Source: Candidatus Tisiphia endosymbiont of Dioctria linearis (GTDB lineage: Bacteria; Pseudomonadota; Alphaproteobacteria; Rickettsiales; Rickettsiaceae). From it: 64,000 nt of DNA. The position numbers were made by a program, and so were the translations under genes. The stretch spans positions 620,001-684,000 of the forward strand of contig NZ_OZ032156.1 in the NCBI RefSeq assembly GCF_964026545.1. The letters are read 5' to 3'. A model generated the notes under the pieces. The model was not told the DNA's origin. It saw only the letters and a program-made list of their open reading frames with translations, and did not search any database. Each line of letters begins with the position of its first letter. The stretch's first letter is position 1. Shown here in pieces: positions 19,595 through 29,030 of the stretch.

Positions 19595-22500
19595 ATGACA
19601 CTTGTCCTTGGTTTAAATTCCGGTTTAGACTTTGTTGATTTAAACAATTTACAAGGTCTAAGAAAATTAGATGAAATTTTTTTAAATTTCTTGCAGAATC
19701 ATAGTTATTCTCTCTATCAAACTATTTTATCATTAAGAACTAATCCTGAGCAAGTTGATCAGCAATATTACTCAGATTTTTTATTAGAAATTTCACCTAT
19801 TTTTGATGATTTTCTAGCTGAATTATTTGCTATCGAGCAAGAAATAGCAAATATAAGACTTAGCCATCAAGAGTTTGATATAATTTACGAATGTAAGAGA
19901 AAGTTTGTTCAGCGTGTTGCAGTAAAAAAATATCCTTATGAGAAATTGCAAGAGATTGATTTTGCTAGTGTATCAAATTCTCTAGAAAAACTTCTGAAAG
20001 TTGGATGTCACCCTTGCGAGAATGACAAAAGTAATTTTACGAATAAGTTTGCTCGTCAAGTAATGGAATGGCAATTAGATGCTGAAAAATATGCTTTTGA
20101 GTTAGATATAGCAGCAAAATATGCGGCTTTTATGGTTTATAATAACGTTGAAAATCAACTATTTTCCCTACCCCAAAAAATAGATAAAGATAATCTAATA
20201 GACCATGACAAGGTAGCTAAGTATAGAAACAATGCAAGAATAGGATTTGATTATTTAGATTCTACATCCAATCTAGATGTGGTTTTAAATAATACTCATT
20301 ATTGCATCTATTGTCATAAACAGGAAAAAGACTCCTGTTCTAAAGGGTTATTATCAGCAATATGCTCAAATCAGAAGAGTATGCTGTCAAAGTCGGGATG
20401 TCCGCTGAAGCAAAAAATCTCTGAGATGAATTATGTAAAATCAAAGGGATTTAATCTAGCTGCCCTTGCTATTATTATCATTGATAATCCAATGGTAGCT
20501 GCTACTGGTCACAGAATTTGTAATGATTGTTCCAATGCTTGCATCTATCAAAAGCAACAAGCTGTGGATATTCCTCTTGTTGAATCTAATATCTTAGAGA
20601 CTACTCTGCTTCTGCCTTATGGGGTAGAAATATATTTATTACTTACCAATTGGAATCCGCTTAACATTTTTGCTCCTTTACCAAATCTTCCAACTAATTA
20701 TAAGGTTTTAGTAGTTGGTCAAGGACCAGCTGGCTTTAGTTTAAGTCATTATTTATTACGGGATGGGCATGATGTAGTAGCCATAGATGGTTTAAAAATC
20801 ACCCCATTGCCTTTTGATGTTAACCAGCCTATTAAATATTGGTCTGATTATAAAAAAAACTTATCAGAGAGAATACCAGGAGGTTTTGGTGGAGTGGCTG
20901 AATATGGTATTACTCCAAGATGGGATAAAAATAATTTGACGATATTACGTCTGATGTTACAAAGAAATAGTCGGTTTAAACTTTTTGGTGGTGTAAGCTT
21001 AGATAGTAATATAACTATGGAGCAGGTATTTCATTTAGGATTTGACCATGTTGCCTTGTGTACCGGGGCTGGTAAGCCCAAAATCGTTGAGATGAGAAAT
21101 TTTCTTGCAAAAGGTGTTAGAACAGCTTCCGACTTTCTAATGACCTTGCAATCAGGAGGAGCTTTTTTAGAGCAATCTATCACTAATTTACTTATCAGGA
21201 TGCCTATTATCATTATTGGTGGTGGATTGACCGCTATTGATGCAGCAACTGAAAGCTTAAATTATTATAAATTACAAGTAGAAAAGTTTCTAAAGAACTA
21301 TCAGTTATCAGTTGTAAAGAATGGTAAAAAGCACACAGAGCAACATTGGACAAATGAGGATAGATTAATAGCTGAAGAATTTATTTTGCATGCAAAATTA
21401 TTTAAGCAAGCACAAACTAGACAATCTATCAAGCAAATCCTAGACGAATTAGGTGGAGTAACAATTTGTTATAGGGGTAAATTAAAAGATTCTCCTGCCT
21501 ATAAGTTAAACCCTGAGGAAGTGATGTATGCTATGGGGGATGGTGTAAAATTTGTTGAGGATATGATACCTTTAGGTATTGATGTTGATCAGTACAACTA
21601 TACCCAATCGATAGAATTTGATAATTTAGGTGTAAGAAAAAAATTTAAGGCACGAACTGTACTGATGGCAATAGGTATCGATAAAGAGGTAGTAAATAAT
21701 CATTTAGAAGATATAGTCAATTCAGGAGAATTTGGGGCTAGGAGCGATGGAGCGACGCCAAGTAATAGGCGAGCATTGAGCGACAACGTCCCCAATTTCT
21801 CATCAATTGACTATAATGTAACATATTTTGGTGATTGTGATCCTTTATACTCTGGAAGTGTGGTTAAAGCCATAGCAAGTAGTAAAGAAGGGTACAAAAA
21901 TATCGGAGAAAAACTTACCCAAAATAGCCCAATTTTTCCTGGTAGTTATATAGATTTCTTTGCTAAATTAGATTATCTATTAATGAGTCGTATTGAAGAG
22001 GTTAATATTCTATCTGATAAGATAGTAGAGCTTGTAATACATTCTCCTCTTGCTGCTAAGAATTTTCAACCAGGGCAATTTTTCCGTTTGCAAAATTATT
22101 CTAGTGATATTGCAAAAATTATTGAACCTTTGGCTATTGCTGGAGCTTATGTTGATTCAAAAAATGGGTTAATTCATTTGATAGTTTGGCAAAGTGGTAA
22201 ATCAAGTAATTTATGTAGATATTTATCGAAAAATGAGCAGGTAGTACTAATGGGGCCTAATGGTAAGCCAACTGAGATATTGAAAGATAGCAATATAGTT
22301 CTTATTGGAGGAGGGGTTGGAAATGTGGTTTTATGCTCAATAGCCAAGGCTCTTAAAAATAATAATTGTAAAATTATATATTTTGCTGGTTATAAAAATT
22401 TACAAGATAGATTTTATCAAGAAAAAATTGAAGAATCAGCTGATATAGTAGTTTGGTGTTGTGAAGAGGGGATTTTATCAAAAAATCGGTCGCAAGATAT

Positions 22501-22840
22501 TAGTGTTAAGGGTAATTTGCTGTATGCTATAATGGGGTATTGTTCTCTCTGGGATAATTTGGCTATAGATAGGATAATAGCCGCCGGTGTTTCAGAAATG
22601 ATGCAAGCTATAAGAGATATAAAAGATGATTTTTTTGGTAAAAAACCCCAACTAATAGTAAGCATTAATTCTCCTATGCAATGTATGATGAAAGGCATTT
22701 GTGGGCAATGTATTCAAAAAATTACAGACAAAAATAGATATATTTTTACTTGTGCCTGCCAGGAGCAAGATGCAAAAATAGTCGATTTCACAGGGCTTAA
22801 GAGTCGTTTAGAACAAAATTCTCTGCAGGAAAAACTATAG
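19595..22840 (+). CDS. Large FAD/NAD(P)/Fe-S oxidoreductase (GltD-like plus PyrK/ferredoxin-reductase-like)
   Basis: 1081 residues. The N-terminal 230 residues are helical and not recognised. A Cys-rich part follows (HYCIYCHKQEKDSC near 236, then GHRICNDCSNACIYQ near 308), likely Fe-S clusters. A GltD/dihydropyrimidine-dehydrogenase-type module has FAD motif VVGQGPAGFSLSHYL (near 373) and NAD motif IIIIGGGLTAIDAATES (near 540). Residues about 706-740 (VNSGEFGARSDGATPS...SSIDY) are translated from the type A repeat at 21713. The C-terminal part resembles the dihydroorotate-dehydrogenase electron-transfer subunit: FQPGQFFRLQN (823), IGGGVGNVVL (904) and a last cluster CMMKGICGQC (about 1029). 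The reaction is unknown; NAD(P)H-dependent electron transfer is the safest statement. Confidence 0.8.
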   Translation: MTLVLGLNSGLDFVDLNNLQGLRKLDEIFLNFLQNHSYSLYQTILSLRTNPEQVDQQYYSDFLLEISPIFDDFLAELFAIEQEIANIRLSHQEFDIIYECKRKFVQRVAVKKYPYEKLQEIDFASVSNSLEKLLKVGCHPCENDKSNFTNKFARQVMEWQLDAEKYAFELDIAAKYAAFMVYNNVENQLFSLPQKIDKDNLIDHDKVAKYRNNARIGFDYLDSTSNLDVVLNNTHYCIYCHKQEKDSCSKGLLSAICSNQKSMLSKSGCPLKQKISEMNYVKSKGFNLAALAIIIIDNPMVAATGHRICNDCSNACIYQKQQAVDIPLVESNILETTLLLPYGVEIYLLLTNWNPLNIFAPLPNLPTNYKVLVVGQGPAGFSLSHYLLRDGHDVVAIDGLKITPLPFDVNQPIKYWSDYKKNLSERIPGGFGGVAEYGITPRWDKNNLTILRLMLQRNSRFKLFGGVSLDSNITMEQVFHLGFDHVALCTGAGKPKIVEMRNFLAKGVRTASDFLMTLQSGGAFLEQSITNLLIRMPIIIIGGGLTAIDAATESLNYYKLQVEKFLKNYQLSVVKNGKKHTEQHWTNEDRLIAEEFILHAKLFKQAQTRQSIKQILDELGGVTICYRGKLKDSPAYKLNPEEVMYAMGDGVKFVEDMIPLGIDVDQYNYTQSIEFDNLGVRKKFKARTVLMAIGIDKEVVNNHLEDIVNSGEFGARSDGATPSNRRALSDNVPNFSSIDYNVTYFGDCDPLYSGSVVKAIASSKEGYKNIGEKLTQNSPIFPGSYIDFFAKLDYLLMSRIEEVNILSDKIVELVIHSPLAAKNFQPGQFFRLQNYSSDIAKIIEPLAIAGAYVDSKNGLIHLIVWQSGKSSNLCRYLSKNEQVVLMGPNGKPTEILKDSNIVLIGGGVGNVVLCSIAKALKNNNCKIIYFAGYKNLQDRFYQEKIEESADIVVWCCEEGILSKNRSQDISVKGNLLYAIMGYCSLWDNLAIDRIIAAGVSEMMQAIRDIKDDFFGKKPQLIVSINSPMQCMMKGICGQCIQKITDKNRYIFTCACQEQDAKIVDFTGLKSRLEQNSLQEKL
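21713..21814. repeat. RPE type A inside the large oxidoreductase gene
   Basis: 102 bp from atagtcaattcaggag to caattgactat. It is in frame and encodes the same peptide type as the copy in the Rpn gene at 36343, with a one-codon deletion. Confidence 0.92.
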
Positions 22841-22860
22841 CTAATCTTTCCTTATGGTAT

Positions 22861-22977
22861 ATAGAGCTTGTCCGCAAACTAAAATTAATTGGAATGAAAA
22901 CGTAATTTTTTTGGCTATGAGTTGATTACTTCTTCGTAGGACACTTACTTCTATTACTTAGCTTTTGGACAAGCTAT
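22861..22977. repeat. Palindromic element type D
   Basis: Inverted ends atagagcttgtcc (22861) and ggacaagctat (22967-22977) about 117 bp apart, in the gap between the convergent oxidoreductase and rplI genes. RPE-like; a single copy in this window. Confidence 0.65.
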
Positions 22978-23065
22978 GAAGAGTGGAAGCAAATTTCAAC
23001 GAAAAAATAATTACCAACTAGATTGACTTATACAGGAAGCCTCTTTTCAAAACTAGTCTCTAATC

Positions 23066-23617
23066 TTATATTGCTTCATCGTTAGGAGTAAAATTTTCTT
23101 GTTGATCAAAACTCTCAAGAGGACTAATAGCATCTTGCTTGTTGCTCCTTGCATAATCTTGTGCTTCAGATTCTGATCGTGCCACAATTACTGTTATGTT
23201 TGTGCTAAGATCAGCGTGCAATCTGACCTCTACCACAAATACACCTGTTGATTTTATCGGCTTGTTAAGAATGATATTTAAATGTGATATTAACTGTGAA
23301 GAAGTCTTAGATAAACTTTCGGAAATTTCTTTATTATTCACTGAACCAAACAACCGACCATCATCAGAAGACTGTCTAATAAAGACCAGTTCTTTACTAC
23401 TTATGATATTATTAATAGCTTCTGCCTCAGATCTTATTTTTAGGTCTTTTTCCTCAAGATCATGTTTTTGAGTTTCTATGAACTGTTTATTAATCTCTGT
23501 TGCCCTAATTGCTAATTTCCTAGGGATAAGATAATTACGAGCAAATCCTCTTTTTACCTTAAGAATTTCTGCAATTTTCCCGAGCTTTCTTACGGGTTTA
23601 ATCAAAATAACTTCCAT
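23066..23617 (-). CDS. rplI: 50S ribosomal protein L9
   Basis: Binds 23S rRNA domain V and affects frame maintenance. The N-domain is [21 protein letters not shown] with the signature [19 protein letters not shown], followed by the long connecting helix and C-domain. I start at ATG 23617 rather than ten codons upstream because MEVIL is the conserved N-terminus and lies 13 bases after the rpsR stop. 183 residues, with a Gln/Glu-rich tail longer than in E. coli (149). Confidence 0.96.
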   Translation of the reverse strand: MEVILIKPVRKLGKIAEILKVKRGFARNYLIPRKLAIRATEINKQFIETQKHDLEEKDLKIRSEAEAINNIISSKELVFIRQSSDDGRLFGSVNNKEISESLSKTSSQLISHLNIILNKPIKSTGVFVVEVRLHADLSTNITVIVARSESEAQDYARSNKQDAISPLESFDQQENFTPNDEAI

Positions 23618-23630
23618 TTTATTCCTCTGC

Positions 23631-23915
23631 TCAAACTTGAAACACAAAAGGTAACAATGCTAGAATTCTAGCAATTTTTATAGCATTTTTCAGTTTTCTT
23701 TGTTTTTTGGCACATACATTGGTGATCCTGCTAGGTAGCATTCTACCACCCTCCGATACAAATTTTATTAACAAGTCAGGATTCTTGTAATCAATTATTG
23801 GAGCATTTGCAATAGAGAGAGGGCAACCTTTACGTTTTCTAAAAAACACCCTTTTATTGGTTCTATCAGCCATTCTAGTCATTGACTTGGAGTCAGTAGC
23901 ATCATTTTCAAACAT
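23631..23915 (-). CDS. rpsR: 30S ribosomal protein S18
   Basis: Small-subunit platform protein that pairs with S6. The conserved stretch is [19 protein letters not shown], then [19 protein letters not shown] and [22 protein letters not shown] choose ATG 23915 (94 residues, near the usual rickettsial 95); ATG 23930 is also possible. Middle gene of rpsF-rpsR-rplI. Confidence 0.95.
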   Translation of the reverse strand: MFENDATDSKSMTRMADRTNKRVFFRKRKGCPLSIANAPIIDYKNPDLLIKFVSEGGRMLPSRITNVCAKKQRKLKNAIKIARILALLPFVFQV

Positions 23916-23935
23916 TTTAATCTTTTCCAATTTTA

Positions 23936-24310
23936 TTATATTGAGTCTTTATTAATTGTTACATCCACTATTTCTTCATGGTCTAAACTTTTACTTCTTA
24001 AAATCGGCGAAGGTTCAATACTTATTGAATCAACATTTATATTAATAAACCTAATAATATTTTCGCTTAGCTTCATTTTCCTTTCCATTTCAGTTATTAC
24101 TGAAAAGTCAGTTTTAAGCCCCATAAAAACATAATGTCCTTTTTTGTTATTACCAATTTTATAGGCTAAACTTCTTAAACCCCAATATTCAGTTTTAACA
24201 ACCTCACCATTACTATCTTCAACAATTTTAGTAAAATCATCGGTAATTTTATCTACATCAGCAGACGAAATATCTTGCCGTATGATAAAAACTGATTCGT
24301 AAAAAGCCAT
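23936..24310 (-). CDS. rpsF: 30S ribosomal protein S6
   Basis: First gene of the rpsF-rpsR-rplI operon. [15 protein letters not shown] and [25 protein letters not shown] are the S6 signatures; the acidic C-terminus is family-typical. 124 residues. Confidence 0.96.
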   Translation of the reverse strand: MAFYESVFIIRQDISSADVDKITDDFTKIVEDSNGEVVKTEYWGLRSLAYKIGNNKKGHYVFMGLKTDFSVITEMERKMKLSENIIRFININVDSISIEPSPILRSKSLDHEEIVDVTINKDSI

Positions 24311-24790
24311 ATATAAGAATCTCCAGCTACAAAATAAAGTTATTTATAACAACAAAAAACATTTAATTCAAGTGTTATCTTTACTATAAGGCATAATTAA
24401 TGAATCTCTAAAATATCTCTAAATAATTGCATAATTACAACCGTTTTCTACGGTCTGTAAACAAATAATTAAATTAGTAGACTTATGTTAATAAATTTAG
24501 TAGAAATTTATTAATTAATTCGATAATATTGCACTTTAAAAAGTTAAGTTTAATATCATTACAATAATTTACAATAATGTAACATTAGACTCTTGCATAA
24601 CTAAATTATACTCTTTTGCTTTAGAATTGGTTTCGCAAAACTTTGGAGGTTGACGCACTTTACTTAATAATTATGTATATGTCGTCTTAACACACTCACC
24701 TTTTGTTTATGCTCCAATTTTTCAAATAATTTGGATATACAAGAAAAGGAGTTAGTTATGCCTAAAATCTTCATTTAATTAGTATTTAAA
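24311..24790. other. Intergenic region rpsF / response regulator
   Basis: 480 AT-rich bases between divergent genes. A decayed RPE type B fragment may lie at about 24590-24650 (agactcttgcataac, then tatactcttttgctttag and ttcgcaaaactttgg). A mini reading frame with a strong ribosome site is annotated at 24746-24778. No other gene seen. Confidence 0.5.
24746..24778 (+). promoter_or_regulatory. Six-codon upstream reading frame with strong SD before the response regulator
   Basis: aaggag (24746-24751) is six bases before ATG 24758, which reads MPKIFI then TAA (24776-24778). The regulator ATG follows 12 bases later without its own SD. This suggests translational coupling or a leader peptide. Confidence 0.5.
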
Positions 24791-25501
24791 ATGTTTGATA
24801 AATTACCACCTAGAATTCTTATTATAGAATCAACTAAAAGCATTAACGCTTCTTTATCTAATGTTATAGAGAGAGCATGGTTTAATCTTATTAGGGCTAA
24901 TACAGTAGAAAAGGCTATATCTTTTTCTACTACAAATCCCCCTGATGTCATTATTATTGATTCGATAGTACAAGATAAAGTTGCTACAGATATAGCAATT
25001 ACAATAAGAGAAATTGACGGCTTGGCAAAAGTACCAATAATTTTTTTGTTACACCCTGGCGAGTCTCCGTCTAACTACACTTTAGAAGATAACAACTTTG
25101 TTGCTTCTCTCATAAAACCATTCACGTCAGATCAACTAATGCTCTTAATAAGATCTTTATTAAGACGCTCTAATTTGATTTTACAAGATAAAGTTATAAA
25201 ATACAAAGAAGTTACTATGGATCTTACCACCTATAAAGTAACTAATAGCGGTCGGATAATTCGTCTAGGACCAACAGAATTCAAGATTCTACAACTTTTC
25301 ATAAAATCACCTAAAGTAATATTTTCCCGTCAAGATATTCTAGACAAAGTGTGGGGCAAGGATACGATTATTGACCTGCGTACTATTGATGTACATGTAA
25401 ATAGAATAAGAGCATCTATAAAAAACAAAGAATCTGAAATATTTATAAGAACAGTTCGTTCTACAGGGTATTGCCTTGATTTACCAGATATTCAGGATTA
25501 A
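24791..25501 (+). CDS. OmpR/PhoB-family response regulator
   Basis: Two-component transcription regulator of 236 residues. The receiver domain (about 7-125) has VIIIDSI around the phospho-acceptor Asp and the conserved Lys in LIKPF. The acidic pair near the N-terminus is partly lost (ILIIEST has a single Glu), so phosphorylation may be weak or atypical. The C-terminal winged helix (about 140-232) shows LGPTEFKILQLFIKSP, FSRQDILDKVWG and RTIDVHVNRIRASI. No sensor kinase is adjacent. Its start has no SD of its own; see the upstream mini frame. Confidence 0.88.
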   Translation: MFDKLPPRILIIESTKSINASLSNVIERAWFNLIRANTVEKAISFSTTNPPDVIIIDSIVQDKVATDIAITIREIDGLAKVPIIFLLHPGESPSNYTLEDNNFVASLIKPFTSDQLMLLIRSLLRRSNLILQDKVIKYKEVTMDLTTYKVTNSGRIIRLGPTEFKILQLFIKSPKVIFSRQDILDKVWGKDTIIDLRTIDVHVNRIRASIKNKESEIFIRTVRSTGYCLDLPDIQD

Positions 25502-25628
25502 AGTAAGAAATTATCAAAAATTTCTCATATAATTCTTGCAAAAGATATACAACTTGCAATTTTAAAAACTTGGTGTAATGTTCTGAATATTTTAATATAT
25601 AAAAGTACAAACCAATAGATTAGTTGTT

Positions 25629-26864
25629 ATGAAATCAGATAAAATTAAAAACACCCTCATTATACCATTATACATTATTATATTAATTATTGCAATACCG
25701 ATACTAAGCGAAACTATTTATACCCCCTCACTTCCTAGCTTAGCCAAGGATTTAGCAATTAGTGCTAATTTAGCTGAATATACCCTTACTATTTATTTGT
25801 TTGGTTTTGCTGTTGGGGTTTTACTATGGGGTAACTTATCTGATTCTTATGGACGTAAGCCTTGTCTACTTATAGGATTTTTGATTTACGCCTTATCATG
25901 CTACATTTGTTATCTAGCAGATAATATAAATATGTTACTAGCTGCAAAATTTATGCAAGCTTTTGGGGCTAGTGTTGGGTCAGTATTAGGACAAACCATA
26001 GTTAGAGATGCAATAAAACCGCAAGATCGTGGCAGGATATTCTCAACTATAAGTATTGCTATGGCTTTTGCTCCTGCTACAGGGTCAATGATCGGTAGTT
26101 TGGTAATAAAATTTTATCATTGGTCAGCTGTATTTCTTGTATTAATCGTAATGGCAATATTAATTATGTTGTTAGTATCAGCTAAACTTCCAGAAACTAA
26201 CCAAAATCTAGAGACTAAACGCTCGATTATTATATTGTATAAAGAATGTTTTAATAAAATGATCAGAGATATAAGATTGCTCGGTTTCGTATTTTTAATT
26301 GGAGCAGTAAATGGTATTGGATTTGGCTATTTTGCTGAAGCACCTTTTTATTTTATCTCAGGACTAAATATGGCAGCTTCATCATTTGGTATGATAGCAT
26401 TATTTTTATGTATTCCTTCAATTTTAGGTGGGATGATATCTAAAAGGATGCACAAATTGCAAATAACATCTGACAATATTATTTTTGCAGGTATTAAACT
26501 TATGTGCTTAGGAGCTCTGCTATTCTTTTCATCTAGTTATTTTGGTCTAATTAATAAAGATGATGTAACAGTATCTGTATTACAAACTTTATTATGGATG
26601 AGCATGATTAATACTTGTGCCATGATGGTAATGACCAATTGCTTTAGCCAAGCTTTGGAAAATTATGGTCAATTTGTTGGCACGGCATCTTCACTTTATG
26701 GTTTTATGTATTATGTAATTGCAGCAGGCTTTACAATATTAATGGGACATATGCATGACGGAACATTGATACAATTACCATTATTTATACTGATCATTGC
26801 AATTAGCATGATGTTAGTGTTTTATATTGCCATTAATAAGCAACCAACAGAAAAGAATAGTTAG
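25629..26864 (+). CDS. bcr: Bcr/CflA-family MFS drug-resistance transporter
   Basis: 411 residues, 12 membrane segments. The opening ETIYTPSLPSLAKDLAIS and the loop LWGNLSDSYGRKPCLL, followed by MQAFGASVGSVLGQTIVRD, match the DHA1 drug:proton antiporters (Bcr/CflA). Likely an inner-membrane efflux pump; the substrate is unknown. Stands alone, followed by an istB scrap. Confidence 0.88.
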   Translation: MKSDKIKNTLIIPLYIIILIIAIPILSETIYTPSLPSLAKDLAISANLAEYTLTIYLFGFAVGVLLWGNLSDSYGRKPCLLIGFLIYALSCYICYLADNINMLLAAKFMQAFGASVGSVLGQTIVRDAIKPQDRGRIFSTISIAMAFAPATGSMIGSLVIKFYHWSAVFLVLIVMAILIMLLVSAKLPETNQNLETKRSIIILYKECFNKMIRDIRLLGFVFLIGAVNGIGFGYFAEAPFYFISGLNMAASSFGMIALFLCIPSILGGMISKRMHKLQITSDNIIFAGIKLMCLGALLFFSSSYFGLINKDDVTVSVLQTLLWMSMINTCAMMVMTNCFSQALENYGQFVGTASSLYGFMYYVIAAGFTILMGHMHDGTLIQLPLFILIIAISMMLVFYIAINKQPTEKNS

Positions 26865-26870
26865 GGGCTG

Positions 26871-27056
26871 TTGGCAAAATTATATGAACAGTCGTCACTG
26901 GTTATAACGACACATTATTTGAGATTTGAAAAATGGGGAGATATATTTGGTAATCCTAAGGCAACAAAGACAATTATCGACAGGATAACCCATCGTTGTC
27001 AAATCATAGAAACTGGTAATAAAAGTTTTAGAGGAGGAAAAAATGTAGATTATTGT
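26871..27056 (+). pseudogene. IS21-family IstB transposition helper, 3' fragment
   Basis: Residues SLVITTHYLRFEKWGDIFGN, then IIDRITHRCQIIETGNKSFR, are the C-terminal part of IstB ATPases (ITTN...F..WG.vFGD...a.LDRl.Hh). Walker motifs and istA are gone. It begins just after the bcr stop, so an IS21 element was once inserted here. Confidence 0.75.
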
Positions 27057-27211
27057 ATTAATTAAAAATTATCAAGAATTTTAACTAAAATTAACTGATT
27101 TTTTATGTGGTCAGGGGGACAAAAAATGATTGCAATTTACAGTTATCGACAGTTAGTTATAAATATACTTGACTTACAGGTAATAATAATTTACTTTAAC
27201 GCAGGTTATAT

Positions 27212-27289
27212 GGCGGATGTAGCTCAGTTGGTTAGAGCATCAGATTGTGGATCTGAGGGTCGCGGGTTCAAGCCCCGTCTTTCGCCCCA
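27212..27289 (+). tRNA. tRNA-His (GTG anticodon)
   Basis: Cloverleaf from ggcggatgtagctcag through gattgtggatc (anticodon loop with GTG) and cgggttcaagccccg (T arm) to a genome-encoded CCA. The extra 5' G pairs with C73, the identity mark of tRNA-His. One U:U mismatch in the acceptor stem. A plasmid-type replication gene starts 117 bases downstream. Confidence 0.92.
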
Positions 27290-27405
27290 CCTTCTCAAGG
27301 TTTTATAACTTCACTCAAACATTTTTATTTTGGTTTTCCAGTAAAACTCCCCAAAATTGACCTACAAAAAGGTCTATTTTTAACCGTTTTTCACGGGGAG
27401 GAAGT

Positions 27406-29030
27406 ATGACAAAATCATTAACTTTTTCCGATAGCTTAGTTAAAAATCTAGATACTATTTTCTATAATATAGTCGGTAATTTCGTCCCGCCTGAATGGCG
27501 AAACCTTACCAATAATTGTGGTAAGCAATTAAGTAAGACTTCCCGTCAGCTCCTGTCGTTGATAGTTTCTCGTCTACAGTTTTATAATAAGGATAAGCAA
27601 GTAGAAGAATTACAAGAAGGTTATCATTTCTTCGAGAAAGAACTAGGAGTTTGCCAAAAACGGGTTGCACAATGTCTAAGAGAATTACAAACAAGTGGGT
27701 TCATTCATCACACTTTAATTACTACAATCAAATATAATATAAAATGCCGCAATATTTTATGTATCAAACTCCTTAAGAAATTTATAAATTTTCGTAAAGC
27801 TAACGATAATTCTTCTCACTTTAATCACATAAATAATCGATCTAGCCATAAAAAAATTTTCACTCAACTGAAAAAGAATTTTCTCCACTCAATATAATAG
27901 ATAATAATATATCTATATCTTTATCTAGATATAAAAAAAATGGAAAAAATTGTGGACAAAGTTTACCAAAAACTGAATCAATTGAGGAGCAAAGCTTTAG
28001 TTTACCTCCTGAGGTAACGATAAGCTCAGTAAGTGAAACGTTACCTTACAATTCCCCAGACAGTAATTCCGGCGACGCATCTCCAACTGATGATGAGTCA
28101 GACTCAGATTTCGATTCAACAGGCGGAGCTTCAGGAAATAGCAGAGAGCAAGAACCAAGTAGGGAATCATCAAGTTGGACTAGCAATCTTGCCAACAAGG
28201 TTAAAAGCTGGTATGCATCTAAGAAGCTAGAGGAGTTTTACCCATTGACCAAAGAAGATGGGGCTTTGTTAAGAATGAGAACAGGTACTGACTACGAGTT
28301 GAGTTACATTAACAAGCTGTTGATTCACCTTAACAAGAAATATCCTAATCGTCGCTTTCCCTGCAAGCAAGCAGTACTGAATTACATGAAAATAGCTTTG
28401 ATTTATGAACTGCGTAAACCAGCTTTGGTAAATAACGATAATTTTAACTTCATGGACGCTGCTACCAGAGCAAGTGAGGCTCGTTTGAGGGCGGTAGAAG
28501 CAAATCAAGACACTTCGGAACTATGGCAGTTGAAACGCAAGATTGTTGGAGCTTTTGAGTCTGATACTGCTGATAAATTACTGACTAGTTGTCGTTTTTT
28601 TGGAGTATGTGACGATAAATACCAGATTGATTTAGCAGATATCTCTTTGTCAGAAACTGATAAAGACACATTGCTTAATCAAGTGCAAGAGGTATATGGC
28701 AAGCAGGTTGATCTATTGCATATTATTAGCAAAAACACCACTGCCACTAGCAATAAATCAGCATCAATTTATTCAGGGCTAAGCCAACTAGACCCAAAGT
28801 CAGTATGGTATAAAATAAGGGAATATTTGTTAAAGTTATGTGGTGAATTCATTGATAAAACCTGGTTTAGCCAATTAGAAGCAATAGACGAAGATGTGAG
28901 TAGCAAGAAGATCACTCTTAAACCATCCAGTGCCTTTATTGGGGATTGGATTAAGAATAATTACTGGAGAGATTTAAGAGAGGCTTGCAGCAGCCAGAAT
29001 TTTACTTTTGAGTTACTGCAAGTCCGATAG
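27406..29030 (+). pseudogene. Plasmid-type replication initiator with C-terminal DnaA_N domain, frameshifted
   Basis: The first part (27406-27897, 163 residues) begins with a good SD (ggaggaag) and contains a winged-helix-like segment FFEKELGVCQKRVAQCLREL. At the A-run 27850-27856 one A appears lost. Adding it back gives one open frame through a Ser/Asp/Glu-rich linker into 28245-29030, about 541 residues in all. The C-terminal 90 residues (SVWYKIREYLLKLCGEF, TWFSQLEAID, LKPSSAFIGDWIKNNYWRDL) match the DnaA N-terminal domain. This architecture is that of the DnaA-like initiators on Rickettsia plasmids. Its place beside tRNA-His and an origin-like block suggests an integrated or decayed plasmid. 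A chromosomal DnaA is excluded: no AAA+ domain. Confidence 0.75.

Noticed and set aside
27105..27308. 67-residue reading frame across tRNA-His
   Set aside because: It runs through the tRNA gene; the translation DVAQLVRASDCGSEGRGFKP is a well-known tRNA artefact.
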